A stretch of 64,000 nt of DNA from Bradysia coprophila (lineage: Eukaryota; Arthropoda; Insecta; Diptera; Sciaridae), in the NCBI RefSeq assembly GCF_014529535.1, contig NW_023503727.1, positions 310,001-374,000 on the forward strand, in the 5' to 3' direction. The notes under the pieces are model-generated. The model had not been told where the DNA came from and did no database searches. It was given only the letters and a program-made list of their open reading frames with translations. Positions within the stretch are counted from its first letter, which is position 1. Each line of letters starts with the position of its first letter. Of the stretch, positions 45,719-58,125 are shown piece by piece. Made by a program: the position numbers and the translations under genes.

Positions 45719-46820
45719 GCGTCGCTGTCTATAACAAAATACAACATGGATAAAGCAATAAACAACGAGCAAAGAACAAACACCGACCAAATTTAATAAA
45801 TTTCATCTCAACTCCTGCAATTTATAGCTTTCTAACGATCATCCAATAATTTACAATTAACACAAAATTTAATGCATCAATCAATAACTCGATATTTTGT
45901 TGTCTGTAGATAACAATTGATTGTATACATGCATAGCTCTCTAATTTCTCAATCAATCTGCGGCCATGAATCGAAGCTGCTCTCATTCATAATCTTGGTG
46001 TATATGTACATTTGCATCATCTTATTATTGAGTGGCATATTACAATAGTGCAAGTGCATTAATTGAAGCGCATGAGCAGTCTGGAATTCTCTGAATTTGT
46101 GAATTTGTGGTATCATGCCGACGACACTTGAGCCTTCACATACATCCTAATTTATTTGTTGTTTATTATCAGAAAAAGCATGTGACGCTCAACCTGACAT
46201 TGTTGTTATTAACGAGAGGAAAACATACATAAATAAAACGACAAAACTAAAATAGTAAATAGACGTAAGGTGGTGTGTGCATTATGTAAATGACGCGACA
46301 TGATAGTTTTTGATCGGTGATAGGAGAAACACGAACGCGTAGTTTTGTTTGGGTATACACGGAACAGCTGAGATTTCTATTAAAAATTGTGTGTGTTAGT
46401 CGGTTAGGCTAAATAGTCGTACGGTTTTGTTGTTTGATTGGATTGCATATAAGTATTTTTACGTGATCAAACATGATGTTATTTAACTGGAATGTAAATT
46501 TTGATTGAGCGACCAGTAATTTAGGCATTTTGATAAAGCGTTTTAAAGGTGAGTACACCATCGACGGCGCTAGTTGTGATGAGTTTTAGTAGACAAAAAG
46601 TGTGACTTTAGTGTGTTTAACAAAGAAGTGAATCAAAATCGAAAATTTTAGTTGCTATGCGAACACATTTTTAGGTAAGACTACGACACGAACGATGTGA
46701 AAAGTTACCGAAAATAATTTTTAGTGTTTTTTCGTCTCTTTTATCATTGAATGTTCAATTTTAGAATTTTAGAATTCTCATTATCCGAAATTTTAGTTAG
46801 TCACAGCTTAATTGCTCAAA
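45719..46820. other. Spacer or upstream region of phosphoserine phosphatase
   Basis: No gene recognised. GT donors in good context (aaaggtgagtac near 46548, ttaggtaagac near 46672) may belong to non-coding 5' exons of the phosphatase gene. I cannot confirm that. Confidence 0.3.
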
Positions 46821-46882
46821 ATGATAGGCGTTCTCAGTAATTTGCTCGTTAAGTTGTTGTGCATTTTTGTGATTAGTGCAAC
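46821..46882 (+). CDS. Candidate alternative first coding exon of phosphoserine phosphatase
   Basis: ATG at 46821 opens a 62-nt exon (MIGVLSNLLVKLLCIFVISA plus two bases) ending in a consensus donor GTAAGA. Its phase (two bases over) fits the acceptor at 53253 as well as the MSR exon does, so splicing would give a 293-aa isoform with a hydrophobic leader. This is an inference from phase and donor quality; the exon could also be chance. Confidence 0.45.
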
Positions 46883-46988
46883 GTAAGAATGATCATTGGT
46901 GATCATAATTGACAGTAGACTTGGGTTTTTCTTAGTCTATTTCGTTATCAACTATTCACACTGTGGCATTTGAATTTCGTAACTTTAA

Positions 46989-47180
46989 TTAACCTGTCAC
47001 AGACGACAAGCATTTAACAGTTTTACTATCTGATCTGTTACTTCATTTGATCGAAGATTTTCAAAGATTAATTTCAGAAATCTTTTACTTCATTTGTTTT
47101 GAACACGCTTTTTGCTATATAAGACCTCATTAGTTGAAGCTTGTCGTTTATTATTGCTGTCGTTGTCGATGGCAGGTTAA
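46989..47180. mobile_element. TTAA-ended MITE (TTAACCTGTCA family)
   Basis: Ends TTAACCTGTCACAGACGACA and, complemented, TTAACCTGCCATCGACAACG. TTAA at each outer edge fits a TTAA target duplication. A truncated relative lies at 35408-35600. Confidence 0.6.
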
Positions 47181-47390
47181 TGCTAGACAACTAACAATGG
47201 TTTTGTACGCAAATAGTGGCATAGTGTGTTGGTGCCCCAAAATCGAAACACGCTTCCATTAGTCCCAATGTTGCCGCTGAAGTTGCTTCGACTTTTTTTT
47301 TAAGTAATGGGAACAAGACAGTTGTTGGTGTAGGAGGTCTCTCGGATGCAACGAGTTCTAAAATGTACTCAATAGCTCTGCACTAACTAT

Positions 47391-47462
47391 CGTTAGTACA
47401 ATATCGAAAAATGACAAAAATTATAGTTTTTGACTTTTTTCGATATAGTACTAACGATAGGT
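47391..47462. repeat. Short hairpin with actatcgttagtac arms
   Basis: Arms ctatcgttagtacaatatcg and cgatatagtactaacgatag face each other around about 30 bp. Probably a tiny MITE. Confidence 0.75.
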
Positions 47463-48295
47463 GATAGAGGTCTGGGTAGTACTTATTTAAGCTCTCGGTG
47501 TCCGAGAGACATTTTGCACAAAAAACTGTTACGTTCCAATTGCTTTGAAATTTTTTTGTGAAGCAGCTGCAGCGGCACTACAGACGCCATTGGGACCAAT
47601 GGAAGACTGTTTTGATTGCTATAAGTTTCAAACTGAATGTGTTCTTTATGAGGAGATCTTTGTCTTATGAGTTAGTTAATTTAAAGGATCAATGTAGTGT
47701 ACAAGCTAGGTCAAGCATACACTATTGATATACATTACTCATCGCCACTAACATAGTGTAAAATTTGTTAAACTAAAAATGAATAAACATGAAACGCGAA
47801 ATACAGTCCAAAACTTTAGACATTGTCTCCTCGAAATATTATCAGCAACATTGAAACGTGTTCCACATCTAAGTAAATTCATTGTATCCCTTTGCATTAT
47901 CATTTCACTTCGTTCATGTGTTTTTCTTGTATTTCTTTATACTCTAACACTTATCATCCATATCACCAGCGTTTCGCGTTTCTTTGTGTATTGAGTGTGT
48001 GTTTGTGTGTTACAAGACTCGATTGAATTCGAATTGAAATCGAGACACGAAATGATGGAAGCGAAAATATATAAAAACTACACACGCTGTGTGGAGTAGA
48101 ATAATCAGTCTGTGGATACTTGTGAATAACGAACATATTATACTTGTTGATATTTTAGCGTTCGGTGCATAATAACAGAGCAGAAAAAAAAACTTTTTTT
48201 TAATTAGTAATATTTGTCAGACGATTTAAAGTTGTTTTGAAAGTCTGTTGATACTGCGTACTGTGTTTATCATTGTTTAATACAGTTTAATAAAA

Positions 48296-51200
48296 ATGAG
48301 TCGGTAAGTTAAACAGAAAATTGAATTAGGCAACCAGCTGTTGTAGCACATTCAAATACTGTTAGGGTTACACATATTCGGTGACCTGAAGTCAATTCTA
48401 TTATCACGCTCATGGCTGATGTAATAAATTATTGTCATTTCACAACAGTCATTAATTACACATTAAGTCCGGGTATCGACGACCAAATGTTTACTGTTAA
48501 ATGCAAATGCTGTACAAGAGCCAGAAATGGTTGAAGCTTTTCTTTGTGAAATGAATTGATTCAACAGATCAAAACAATTTAATTCAATTGTGTGACTTAT
48601 CGTCGTGTCATTCTTTTCACACAAAAGTTCATTCCCATTATACCGTCAGGGGCTATCAAAATATGCAACGTTCCTAACGATTTAAGCGGCTAAACAGATA
48701 TCAAAAGTTCAAAAGTCGGTCAACCTAAACGATCATGCCCAAATTAAAATCAACCCAGGTTCATTTCCGACGTATACAGAGCAGAGTGCATACTGCATAT
48801 ACGCATGAATATGAAATGTAAACAACAAAAAATTCTACAAAACAAAGATCAAGTGTCAATGTTATTCTTTTCTGTGCGGCGTGTAAAGTTATTGAAAGTC
48901 TTGCCTTTTCCCCAATTTATTTTTATTTAAGTCTAAAATGGAAATTGTTACAAAATTCAGAAAACTGAAATTTTTAGGTGTTTTTGGTATTTTTAGGGTT
49001 TTTTTTTGTATTTTTAGGTGTTTTTCAAATTTTTAGGTGTTTTTCAATTTTTAGGTGTTTTTCAAATTTTTAGGTGTTTTTCAAATTTTTAGGAGTTTTT
49101 GGAATTTTTTAGAATTTATATTCCCAATGGAATATTGGCCTTGGAACTCTGTAAAATTTAGTGATTTTATTGAATTCCGGATGTTGTGCTGATCGTCTTA
49201 TTAACTCCTCGTCACATTTTTATCAAGTTGATCACATGAAAACATTTTCTGTTTTTGTTGATCCATCGACTCTAACTCGTTTGCTAAAAACTATCTCTTT
49301 TGACGGCACTATTATCAGTGCTCTAGCACGCTTAAGAGTGATACCATTTATTAATATTCATTACTTCGTTCAATAAATTTATTTTAATGAGTTCACTCGT
49401 GCTAGATTGTAGAGCTATCTATAAAAAATATTTATTGATCGGTGGACATAGCGGAGCGCTGTACGTAGATCTTTGAATTTTTTTTTTCATATTTCTTCAC
49501 CGCTCGATAAAACTAACAAAATTCTTGGTAATGCTTTTAGTGATGAGTTTTGAGTTGAGTAACATATGAAAAATGCTACATCACTTTAGCTAGATACTTT
49601 GTGCTGATAAAGGAATGAAATTCACAAAAATCACTTACTCAGACACAACACCCAAATTTACTCTGCACAATAAAAAAACAGCACGTCGTTCAGCAACCTC
49701 ATTGAAATTTTCCATGACACGATCATGAATAAAGCAATACTTTTCGCAAACACACGAAAAAAATCCGCGTTCAATTCGAACTGCTTAAATTCTCAAAACA
49801 AGTCCATTTTTTTGTGTTCACTTGTTTTGAAAATAAAAACCAGTTTCATCGAGAATGGAAATTAAAGTGTTTCGTTACGTTAAAAGAAAACAATAAACAA
49901 AACCATACCATCAATTTGATAAGGGCAAATAAGCTAAGAACAAAATGATTAGAGGAAATGTGTGCGTATGGTAACATCTCAATTCGTTTAGCATAGAGTC
50001 ATTCTACTATCAAAGCCAATAACATTATTGTTGCTATCTGTACTCCGTATAAACAAATTGTTTTTATGCATAGCGCGAGTCTCACATTTTTTACGTAATG
50101 CCATTTGCATACATCATGGAAACGTAAGTTAATTGGGTGATGTCTGGAATATATTTTTTTTTTATTAAACAAATAAGATGATTAATTCGATAAAACATAT
50201 GCAAGGGGCACGATATATGATGTCTTGCAAATTTTACTCCTCAAACTCCACTCTACTGTCGAAGTATGACTCAAGTTATGTTTTCTGTTCAGTTGAGCAA
50301 CAATCACTGGTCTATGTTCGGTCTTAACATTCATTAACATACCCTCCATTATTGTACAAACGTGGTAGACACATGTCTAACGAAATGAATGTTTTTGTCT
50401 ATCATTTTGCAGACTAGGTCAAATTAATTGAGATAAGTTTATTTTTCTGGTAGACAGCCGACTCAAACCAGATATCTTGTTCAAAAAAAGGTATCAAAGG
50501 TTGAGATAATGCACACAAATTTGTTGACTTTTTTTTGGGTGTATGTTGTAACGACACACTTTGGGAAATTGTAGATTGGAGAGAACAAAGAATAACATTT
50601 TTGAGCCGGTTCTAAAGAGTATTTTCGAATTAGGAGTTGAGGACAATGACTTTGAATTCTTGGTGGTTTCCTTTGGATGTTGTGATGTCACATACTCTGG
50701 TGTTTACCACTCGTCCTCGGGATTTTTAATGAATTTGAGAAATTTATTGAAGTTTTTTTTTTAAGTATTTTCAAATGACTGTTTATTAGGGGAAATTACT
50801 CCCACTATGCGAACATAAGACACACCTTCATGTGAATATGTACCTCCACTTTCGTAGTTCGTAACCACTGTTCTTCTCTTCATAACTTTTAAATTCTCAG
50901 AAATCGTACACTCTCGTGTGCCCAGTGTATGCATTCAGCGACTATTTTTTAGAAAAACATTTTCTTGAATTTTCCTAGATTTTCCCAAAACTTTCTCTCA
51001 TACAAACAACAAAAATATTAAAATTTTGGAATTCAGAACGAATTTGGTTGGAACAACGATTATTATGATCTATATGTCATGATGCACCTTCTATCCGAGA
51101 TTTCACTTCAAGGGTGAGCAAAGTTGGGAACAAAGCTTCTACTTTGAAGGGCCAAAGAGTTTTTTCGAATTTAATGTTAAAGTAAAACAAAATTGTTGTC

Positions 51201-54200
51201 GACATTTTATGACTGATAACAACTTCCCCATCGCAAATGATCTCCGCGAAATGTTTGAAAAATCCCGTACACGTAAATAATGATCTACTCAAAACCCTTA
51301 AAACAAAAAATAAAAAAAGTTTTTCTAGAAAATGATCAAGTGTCTCTGCAGTTCTGCAGTTCTCACAACAAATTACAACTGTCAGTTGATGGCTGGTAGG
51401 TTTATATAGTAAAAAATGGAATTTCGGGCCGCGCGAGTTTCCTACGCTAGAGGTGGAATCTCGCAAAGTTTTGAAAGAACAGGTTAAGACAACCACGAAG
51501 ACGGGTGACACAAAATTTTATAAACAGATAGTGTGAGAAATCAACTTAAAGAAAATATTTTTCTCGAAAATTCACAATTTTGTTTTTGTTAAGTTCCATT
51601 TTACATATAAACTTCGCACGCAGCCGTTGACGCAATTGAGTTACAAACAAAAATTTTTTATATTTTTTATCGATGGAGAACCTAATTATAAGACACGTTG
51701 TCTCGTATCATATGCCAAAAAAATATAAAACTTTTTTTATAAATCATTTTGGAAGTCACTGAAAACACGAAAATTCGAATCGAAATACAAAAATTTTTGA
51801 TAACATACTGTATTTCCATTCGAATTTTCGTGTTTTTAGTGACTTTCAAAATGATTTATAAAAAAAGTTTTAACTTTTTTTGGCATATGATACGAGACAA
51901 AGTGTCTTATAATTAGGTTCTCCATCGAAAAAAAATTTAAAAAAAAATTGTTTGGAACTTAATTGTGTGTCACCGCCTCCGTAATCAACTCAGAATTGTA
52001 TTAACCTGTTCTTTCAGAACCTTGGAATCTCGCGCCCATACATTTTCGGTTTTACATTTTCTCAATTTAAAGAAAAATTGGAAATGGGCGCGAACTCAAT
52101 TTTGGACACCTTTCCATAAACTGAAAATTGGATGCGGGTGAGAACTTAATTTTGGACACTTTCGTAAAAGGATGAATTCCCTAAGAACGAGCAAAACGCC
52201 TTTATGGTACATCTCGTAAAAGGATGAATTCTCTTGGAACGATTAAAATATATTTTCTTTGCATTTCGTAGAGGGATGAATTTCCTAAGAACGAATAAAG
52301 TGTCCAAAATCGAGTTCGCACCCATTCCCCATTTTCTGTTTATGGGAAAGTGTCCCAAATCGAGTTTCGACCCTTTTTCAGTTTATGGAAATATTGAAAA
52401 TGTAAAATCGAAAATGTATGGGCGCGAGATTCCACCTCTAGTGCAGGAATCTCGCGTGGCGCGAATTTCCTCAGCATCCAGTTGATGCCTTTAGGTGCCA
52501 GAGCTTTATTTAGATTCTATTCTAGCTACTCAAATGATATAAGTAAACTACACAATTTAGTTAAACTTTGTTAGAATTAAAACGGTTTTTATTTCCCCAA
52601 ACAAATTTACTTAATTCGTACAGTCGGCGACTTTGAAATACGTGACGTATTTCGATTCAGCTGTTTGTCAGCTGATCTACTCATCCAATCGAAAGTGATG
52701 TTACGCCTGCAAACGGTTTTACCACCACAACACACTAAACACTTGTCACTGAAAAACAGCTGAAACGAACTGCAGCATCAGATAGATCCTATTTCAATGT
52801 CGTTCACTGTAATTTCATAAAATTAGCAAAAATGCAAGCCAAAGCAATTTTAATTTTATTAATTAGAAAGTTTTAATTTATAATATTAAAATCGGCGCAT
52901 TATAAGCAATATTAGGCATCCTCTAGAATTCTATTAGAATCAATAATTACCTCAACAAAACAATTCCACACAGTTAAAATAAATCACTTACGAAGGACAA
53001 CCGATAAAATGCTTATTACCGAGAGAAAAATAACTTTTATTTGCATTTTGTTTGTTGATTATTTTTCTGAGAAAAAATAAAACGAACACACAAAACGTCG
53101 ACATATTCATAACAGCAAATGATGTGTGTGACATGTGATATGTACTTAAAAACAATAAACAAGTTCTAATAATTATTAACTGATGCAACTAACATCATCG
53201 ACGCATAATGAAAACTGACTGAAAAATATGCTTCCGTTTTCATTGATTACAGATTCAACAATTCGCTTCTGGGTCTTGTGGCAATCACGGCTGCAGAAAA
53301 CCCATCAGCATCGGTTATTCGGAACCGACCGACTACTGCTAAAACATCGAATGGAAACTCAACCTACAGCAATATGACCAATGTTGATCAAGGTGATTTT
53401 TTTCGTTACCAATTTCGTTTAGGAAGTTCATACTACAAAAGATATTTGGGGGAAAAACAGCTTAGAGTATATACTAAGCAGCGTCAATTCAGTGGAAAAA
53501 TTTAGGAATAACAGTCCATCAACTGTGACGCTCGTATTAGAGAGATGTTGTTTTTTAACGATGGAATTTTCCAAAAAAAAATTGTTTTTTTTTCGTCTTG
53601 GAAATTTTGGGACAAATATTTTTAAGTTCACTCAACGCGTTGATTCACTCCGAAATTTTGTTTTTAAAACTTGATTTTGATAAGACGGTATCTTTCCGAA
53701 ATGACAAACAGTATCAAGGTACAATCGTTGAACCAGTTGCTTCTGTTGTTTCGATTATATTTTTGGTTACTAATTCTTTTACTTCAATCATTTTAACATA
53801 AATTTTGCTCTGCCTACACAACTAGTTGGTTAGTCGTTGAGGGCAACAAGTCACAGTTTCATAACGAAGAATAATATGAGAGATTACTCATCCGTTCCAC
53901 ATTAGTATTCACGTCAGGAGGGTGTTAGGGAATCTCGCGCCGCATCATTCACAATAACTCACAAAGTGACATCTTCCTTATACAAAATGTGTCAAAATGT
54001 GAATTATTGTGAATGACGCGGCGCGAGATTCCTAGCAACCGTCAGGAGTCACAGCCCGTTCATCCTATTTCTAGAATCATCTCGGTTAAACACCGCTAGC
54101 TTAATATTCCTTTTAACAGCCACACCCTTCCGGTATTCGCATTTGTCTCGATTGAAAATATTTCCATTTCCGCAGATAAATCTAAAAATGCATCCGAAGC

Positions 54201-54919
54201 CGCACAGATTATACGCAACTCACAGGTGGTGTGTTTCGATGTCGATTCCACTGTCATCCGTGAGGAGGGAATCGACGAATTGGCCAAATTTTGCGGTAAA
54301 GGACAGGAAGTAGCTAGGCTCACCAAAGAGGCAATGAAAGGTTCAATGACATTTCAAGAAGCGTTACGATTACGATTGAACATCATCAAACCGTCGCAGA
54401 AGCAGATCAGAGATTTTCTGAAAGCACATCCCAGCACACTGTCCACCGGAATAAAGTGAGTTCATTCGATCGGTCACCGGGGCGTTTGTGTTTCTAATCG
54501 GAATTTATTTTCCCAACAGAGAACTGGTTCATAGCCTGAGAGCCCGACAAATCAAAGTGTGCCTGATAAGCGGAGGATTCGATTGCTTAATCGAACCAGT
54601 AGCAACCGAATTGGGCATTCCGGTTGAGAATATGTTTGCCAACAAATTGCAATTCTATTTCAACGGGGAATATGCCGGATTCGATACAAATCAGCCGACA
54701 TCTCGGTCGGGCGGCAAAGGTGAAGCGATCAACACCATCCGAAAAGAGCTGGCTGACAATGCATACATCACCATGGTTGGTGATGGTGCTACCGATTTGG
54801 AAGCATCGCCTCCAGCAGATAGTTTCGTTGGCTATGGCGGTAATATTGTTCGCGATGAAGTTCGAAACGGTGCCGATTATTACATTACCGATTTTGAGAA
54901 ACTGACGCAGGCGTTGTAG
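48296..54919 (+). CDS. aay: Phosphoserine phosphatase, astray type (275 aa)
   Basis: Hydrolyses phosphoserine to serine, the last step of serine synthesis; a cytosolic HAD-family enzyme. Exons: 48296-48303 (ATG AGT CG), 53253-53392, 54176-54455 and 54520-54919, joined in frame. The catalytic core starts near residue 56. HAD motif 1 is CFDVDSTVIREEG with nucleophile D71 and acid D73; motif 2 is CLISGGFD (S160); the conserved Lys is in SGGKGEAI (K209); motif 3 is VGDGATDLEA (D231, D235). The substrate cap has GSMTFQEALRLRL. Length resembles Drosophila astray and exceeds human PSPH (225 aa) by an N-terminal leader of about 50 residues. A 4.9-kb first intron is filled with MITEs. An alternative first exon lies at 46821. 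AATAAA follows near 55249. Confidence 0.93.
48960..49112. repeat. tttttaggtgtttttcaaa minisatellite
   Basis: About seven tandem copies of an 18-19 bp word in the long intron of the phosphatase gene. The left copies are degenerate. Confidence 0.8.
49113..51422. other. Long intron interior, no recognised feature
   Basis: AT-rich intron sequence. Short open frames (for example 50561-50764) show no motif. No RNA gene recognised. Confidence 0.4.
51448..52022. mobile_element. Large foldback element centred near 51803
   Basis: Arms of about 150 bp (for example cacgaaaattcgaatcgaaa against ttccattcgaattttcgtg, and atggagaacctaattataag against ttataattaggttctccatc) flank a short centre. Outer arms gaaagaacaggttaa and ttaacctgttctttc continue the pairing. 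Non-coding; lies in intron 1 of the phosphatase gene. Confidence 0.8.
52023..52434. mobile_element. Foldback MITE with TGGAATCTCGCGCCC ends
   Basis: The ends TGGAATCTCGCGCCCATACA and, complemented, the same word pair over 38 bp. CCT on both outer sides may be a 3-bp target duplication. The interior is also partly inverted (agtgtccaaaatcgagttcg). It abuts the element at 51448; the pair ctagaggtggaatctcgc (51440) and gcgagattccacctctag (52423) indicates nested insertion into one older palindrome. Confidence 0.75.
53926..54034. mobile_element. 109-bp MITE with TAGG(G)AATCTCGCGCC ends
   Basis: Ends TAGGGAATCTCGCGCCGCAT and, complemented, TAGGAATCTCGCGCCGCGTC, each followed by ttcacaataa. Same end family as 52023. 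Lies in intron 2 of the phosphatase gene. Confidence 0.75.
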
Positions 54920-57129
54920 TGTGTGTGTGTGGGTTTTAAGTTATTTTTTTTAATTAGAAAAGTTTCCAGTGTTCGAATAGTTTAATTACATCGATAAGAA
55001 GTTGTGGAAACGCAGAGTATCCGAGTAGTTAAAATTAAGATGAAGATTTTTTTTTTGAGTTCTCAAGCAAGTTTTAATGTTATGGTATGTGTGCCCTCAA
55101 CACATATTTTGATTTTATTGAATAATTCAAAATGTATTCTCGAATGTTATTATACGTTCATATACATTGTTTTGTTGGTCATCACCACACTCAATGTTCA
55201 GAACAAAATAAGTTAAATGAAAATTAATAACAACGAAAAAATTTATGGAAAATAAATGAACAAAAAAAAATGTTTTGAACGAAAATATTATTTGCGTGCG
55301 GTTATTCATGCGATTCAAATTACGTCAATCCGTTTTCATAAACAACCGAACGAAAATGAACTGAACCCGTTCTTAACCTTAAGCGGTTAGTCATCCGCTA
55401 TCGACAGCAACGACAAGAATAGACGATGAGAAGAGATTATGTAAACTGCACAACAACAAGCATCATCAACAAGCAATTATAAGATGAGTCCCATTCAATT
55501 TTTCTGTCACAATAACACTTTTGTTGTGTTTAGAAACACCCTGTGACATTTAACAGACAATATGCACCATATTTCAATGTAGAATTTTCTGTGCATCAAA
55601 ATTGTAGAAGATTTTGTGGATCTAATTCATACAACCTAGTGATAAATGCTTTTATCACATACGCGCGAAGTTCGGATGTCAAAATTACTTAACTAGAAGA
55701 ATAATTCAAAAATTACACTTCAGTTCTATGTTGTTGTCTCGTTTTCGCTTATGTGATAAAATAGAGTACACACTTGTCACTATCAGTCTCGGCAAGCCTC
55801 GACTTCTTCGTGACAGGTTTGTAATATATATTTCATACGTAGAACCCGAAAACCTCTCACACGCTAAAAAAGACTTTTAGTCCTAGGTACGAAATATACT
55901 ATTTTAGGCACTAGACGTGTAGACTCGAGGCCGTAGGCTGCAGGGACGCCGACTTGTGTTTGGGAGTAGTGGTGCTCATACAACAAGCGAATCTGGGAGT
56001 AGTGGTGCTCTTTCAAGTAAAACTGGAAAGATGTAGTGGTGCTCATCATTCGAGTAGTGGTGCCCGAGCCTCGCTTGTCCTTAGAAGTCGGCGCCTCTGG
56101 TAGGCTGAGTGTGACAATACACATCGTGTGCCTAAAAAAGCATTTATCATCAAGTTGTATACAACGTTTTTCGCAATAAAGGCAATGGAAAGTCTACTTT
56201 TCGTCACTTGTTGCGAAAAATAATTTTTTTACACTCAAAAATGTAAAAACAGTTAAAAAGTCGATGTTTCCACCCTGTATTGTCCAAAAATTCGGGAAAA
56301 GTTCCGAAATGTAGGAAATTCAATTCTCTATCGTTTTCGCTAACGTTTTCGTGATTTTGAAATGCTTGGTTCCATCTGACCAAAAAAGGTCAAAAACGAG
56401 AAACCCCAAATTTACCCATATTTTCTCGAAAACGACCAGGAATCCAGCCTGGCATCCGAACTTTTCTTGATCAGGACATCGAACTCTATCAGAAACCGTT
56501 GAGACATTCTGCGTACCATTCATGGACACAGAATGTTTTGTGGCCCCTCGACTATTAGCAGTATCGATAAGTTCGAAAAAAATTCTGCAAATGTGGTTCG
56601 GAGAGCAGATTGAAAAATTGACGATTTTCAAAGAGGTCCGTAGGACGGCGCGATCCGGATACCTGCAAACTAATGGTATGGGATGTCATCACTACTCACC
56701 TAGATTAGAAACATATATAAATCACTTAGGTTAAATATCGCGCAGGCAAGAGTTTTCTTTTCGAAAAAAAATCACAAAAATGGAATCCTCGTGAAACTTG
56801 AGTCGCTCCAGCTCATCCACATCAAAACTTTGACAGACCAATTTTGTCTTATATTCTTCCCTGAACTCTAACATTTCGATTGACACCCTATACAATATGA
56901 TCTGTCTGCGATAAATGTGATCACGTTTTCTCACTAAATTCGGCGAATCTGGAAAACCTTAAATTATGAAAATTATAAATTATAAAATTGTGTTAAATTA
57001 ATCAGGCCGCCTGAAATATACTTTTTACATTATAGCTGGTGAGCATTTTTCATTTTCGATGAAAATTAATTGATATTTGCACTTACAAGTTGACAGTGTC
57101 AACTTGACATCCTTGTCTCCTGCAGTTAA
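54920..57129. other. Intergenic, no recognised gene
   Basis: Begins with the phosphatase 3' UTR (poly-A signal near 55249). Open frames 55864-56124 (-) and 56320-56631 (-) show no recognisable family. A repeated phrase, gggagtagtggtgctcat(a) at 55962 and 55990, may be a remnant tandem duplication. Confidence 0.4.
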
Positions 57130-57528
57130 GAGCGCTCACCCCTTGGCAATTTTCTAGCCTACAATTTGTGCGCAAAAATATTCGTTTTTTGATGATTTCT
57201 CTGAACTAAAATCTTTTTTTGAAAAAGTAAAACCATCAAAGCATGCAAAAATGTGTTACTTTTAACAGAAAAATTGGTTTGTGATCGATAACATAACTAA
57301 CTTGGAGAAAACTTTGCAAAACACATAAATTTACACATTTGCAAAGGTTTCTCCAAGTGGGTTAAGTTATCATCCACAAACCAATTTTTCTGTCAAAAGT
57401 AACACATTTTTGCATGCTTTAATGGTTTTACTTTTTCAAAAAAAGATTTTAGTTCAGAGAAATCATCAAAAAAACGAATATTTTTGCGCACAAATGTAGG
57501 CTAAAAAATTGCCAAGGGGTGAGCGCTC
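57130..57528. mobile_element. Palindromic MITE (399 bp) with TTAA duplication
   Basis: TTAA at 57126-57129 and 57529-57532. Ends GAGCGCTCACCCCTTGGCAA inverted at both sides. The arms pair along nearly their whole length (about 195 bp each) around a small centre near 57330. TTAA duplication points to piggyBac-like mobilisation, but these ends do not match the CACGA ends of the piggyBac at 7941. Confidence 0.88.
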
Positions 57529-57532
57529 TTAA

Positions 57533-58125
57533 GTATAGCTGACAACCGTGAGATTAAAAGTAATGGTTTTACTGAGATACACAAATCCGTTTGCTCGAGT
57601 TATCGTGCTATCAAGTTTCGAGACGAAAATCCTATTGGGAACATCTCTAACATCATCGGTCCGTTATAGCCCTTTCTCGAACTTAATCTCAGGAATTTCA
57701 TTCCGCGTCTATTTAAAAAAAAAAGATTTTGGAAATCCTTCGGGGATTATTCAAGTTATCGTGTTATCAAGGAATGAACAAAGTGTGACAAACATTTTTA
57801 TGTATTTAAAGTTTTTAGTCATACATTTATGCACTTACAACACGGCAGAATAAAAGTTACTTTTACTCTGCCGTGCTTACAATCATTGTTGAGAACATTG
57901 TGTAACAAACATTTTATAGTGTTTATAATCTGTAAGATCCATAACTTTCAGGGAATATTTTAAGGTTTTAAGGATTTTCTCTTTTCTTAAAATTAAGCCA
58001 ACCAATAGTTGCAGTCCTTAGTAGCAACGCTGATTACTTAGTGACTAAGTTAAGAAGAAAGGAGCAAAAGAACAACAATTTGTTTTGCTGGATATCAGCA
58101 CGGTATATTTTTGCCCACTGCCACA
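57533..58125. other. Spacer downstream of the ionotropic receptor
   Basis: Contains an unrecognised 101-codon frame (57548-57853, +). No motif seen. A short inverted pair (cacggcagaataaaagt / acttttactctgccgtg) lies at 57841-57876. Confidence 0.4.

Noticed and set aside
48068-48110. TATA box (TATATAAAA) and TCAGTC initiator upstream of the 48296 start
   Set aside because: The spacing from the TATAAAA T to the initiator A is about 37 nt, longer than the usual 30-31, so no promoter is called, though one is possible.
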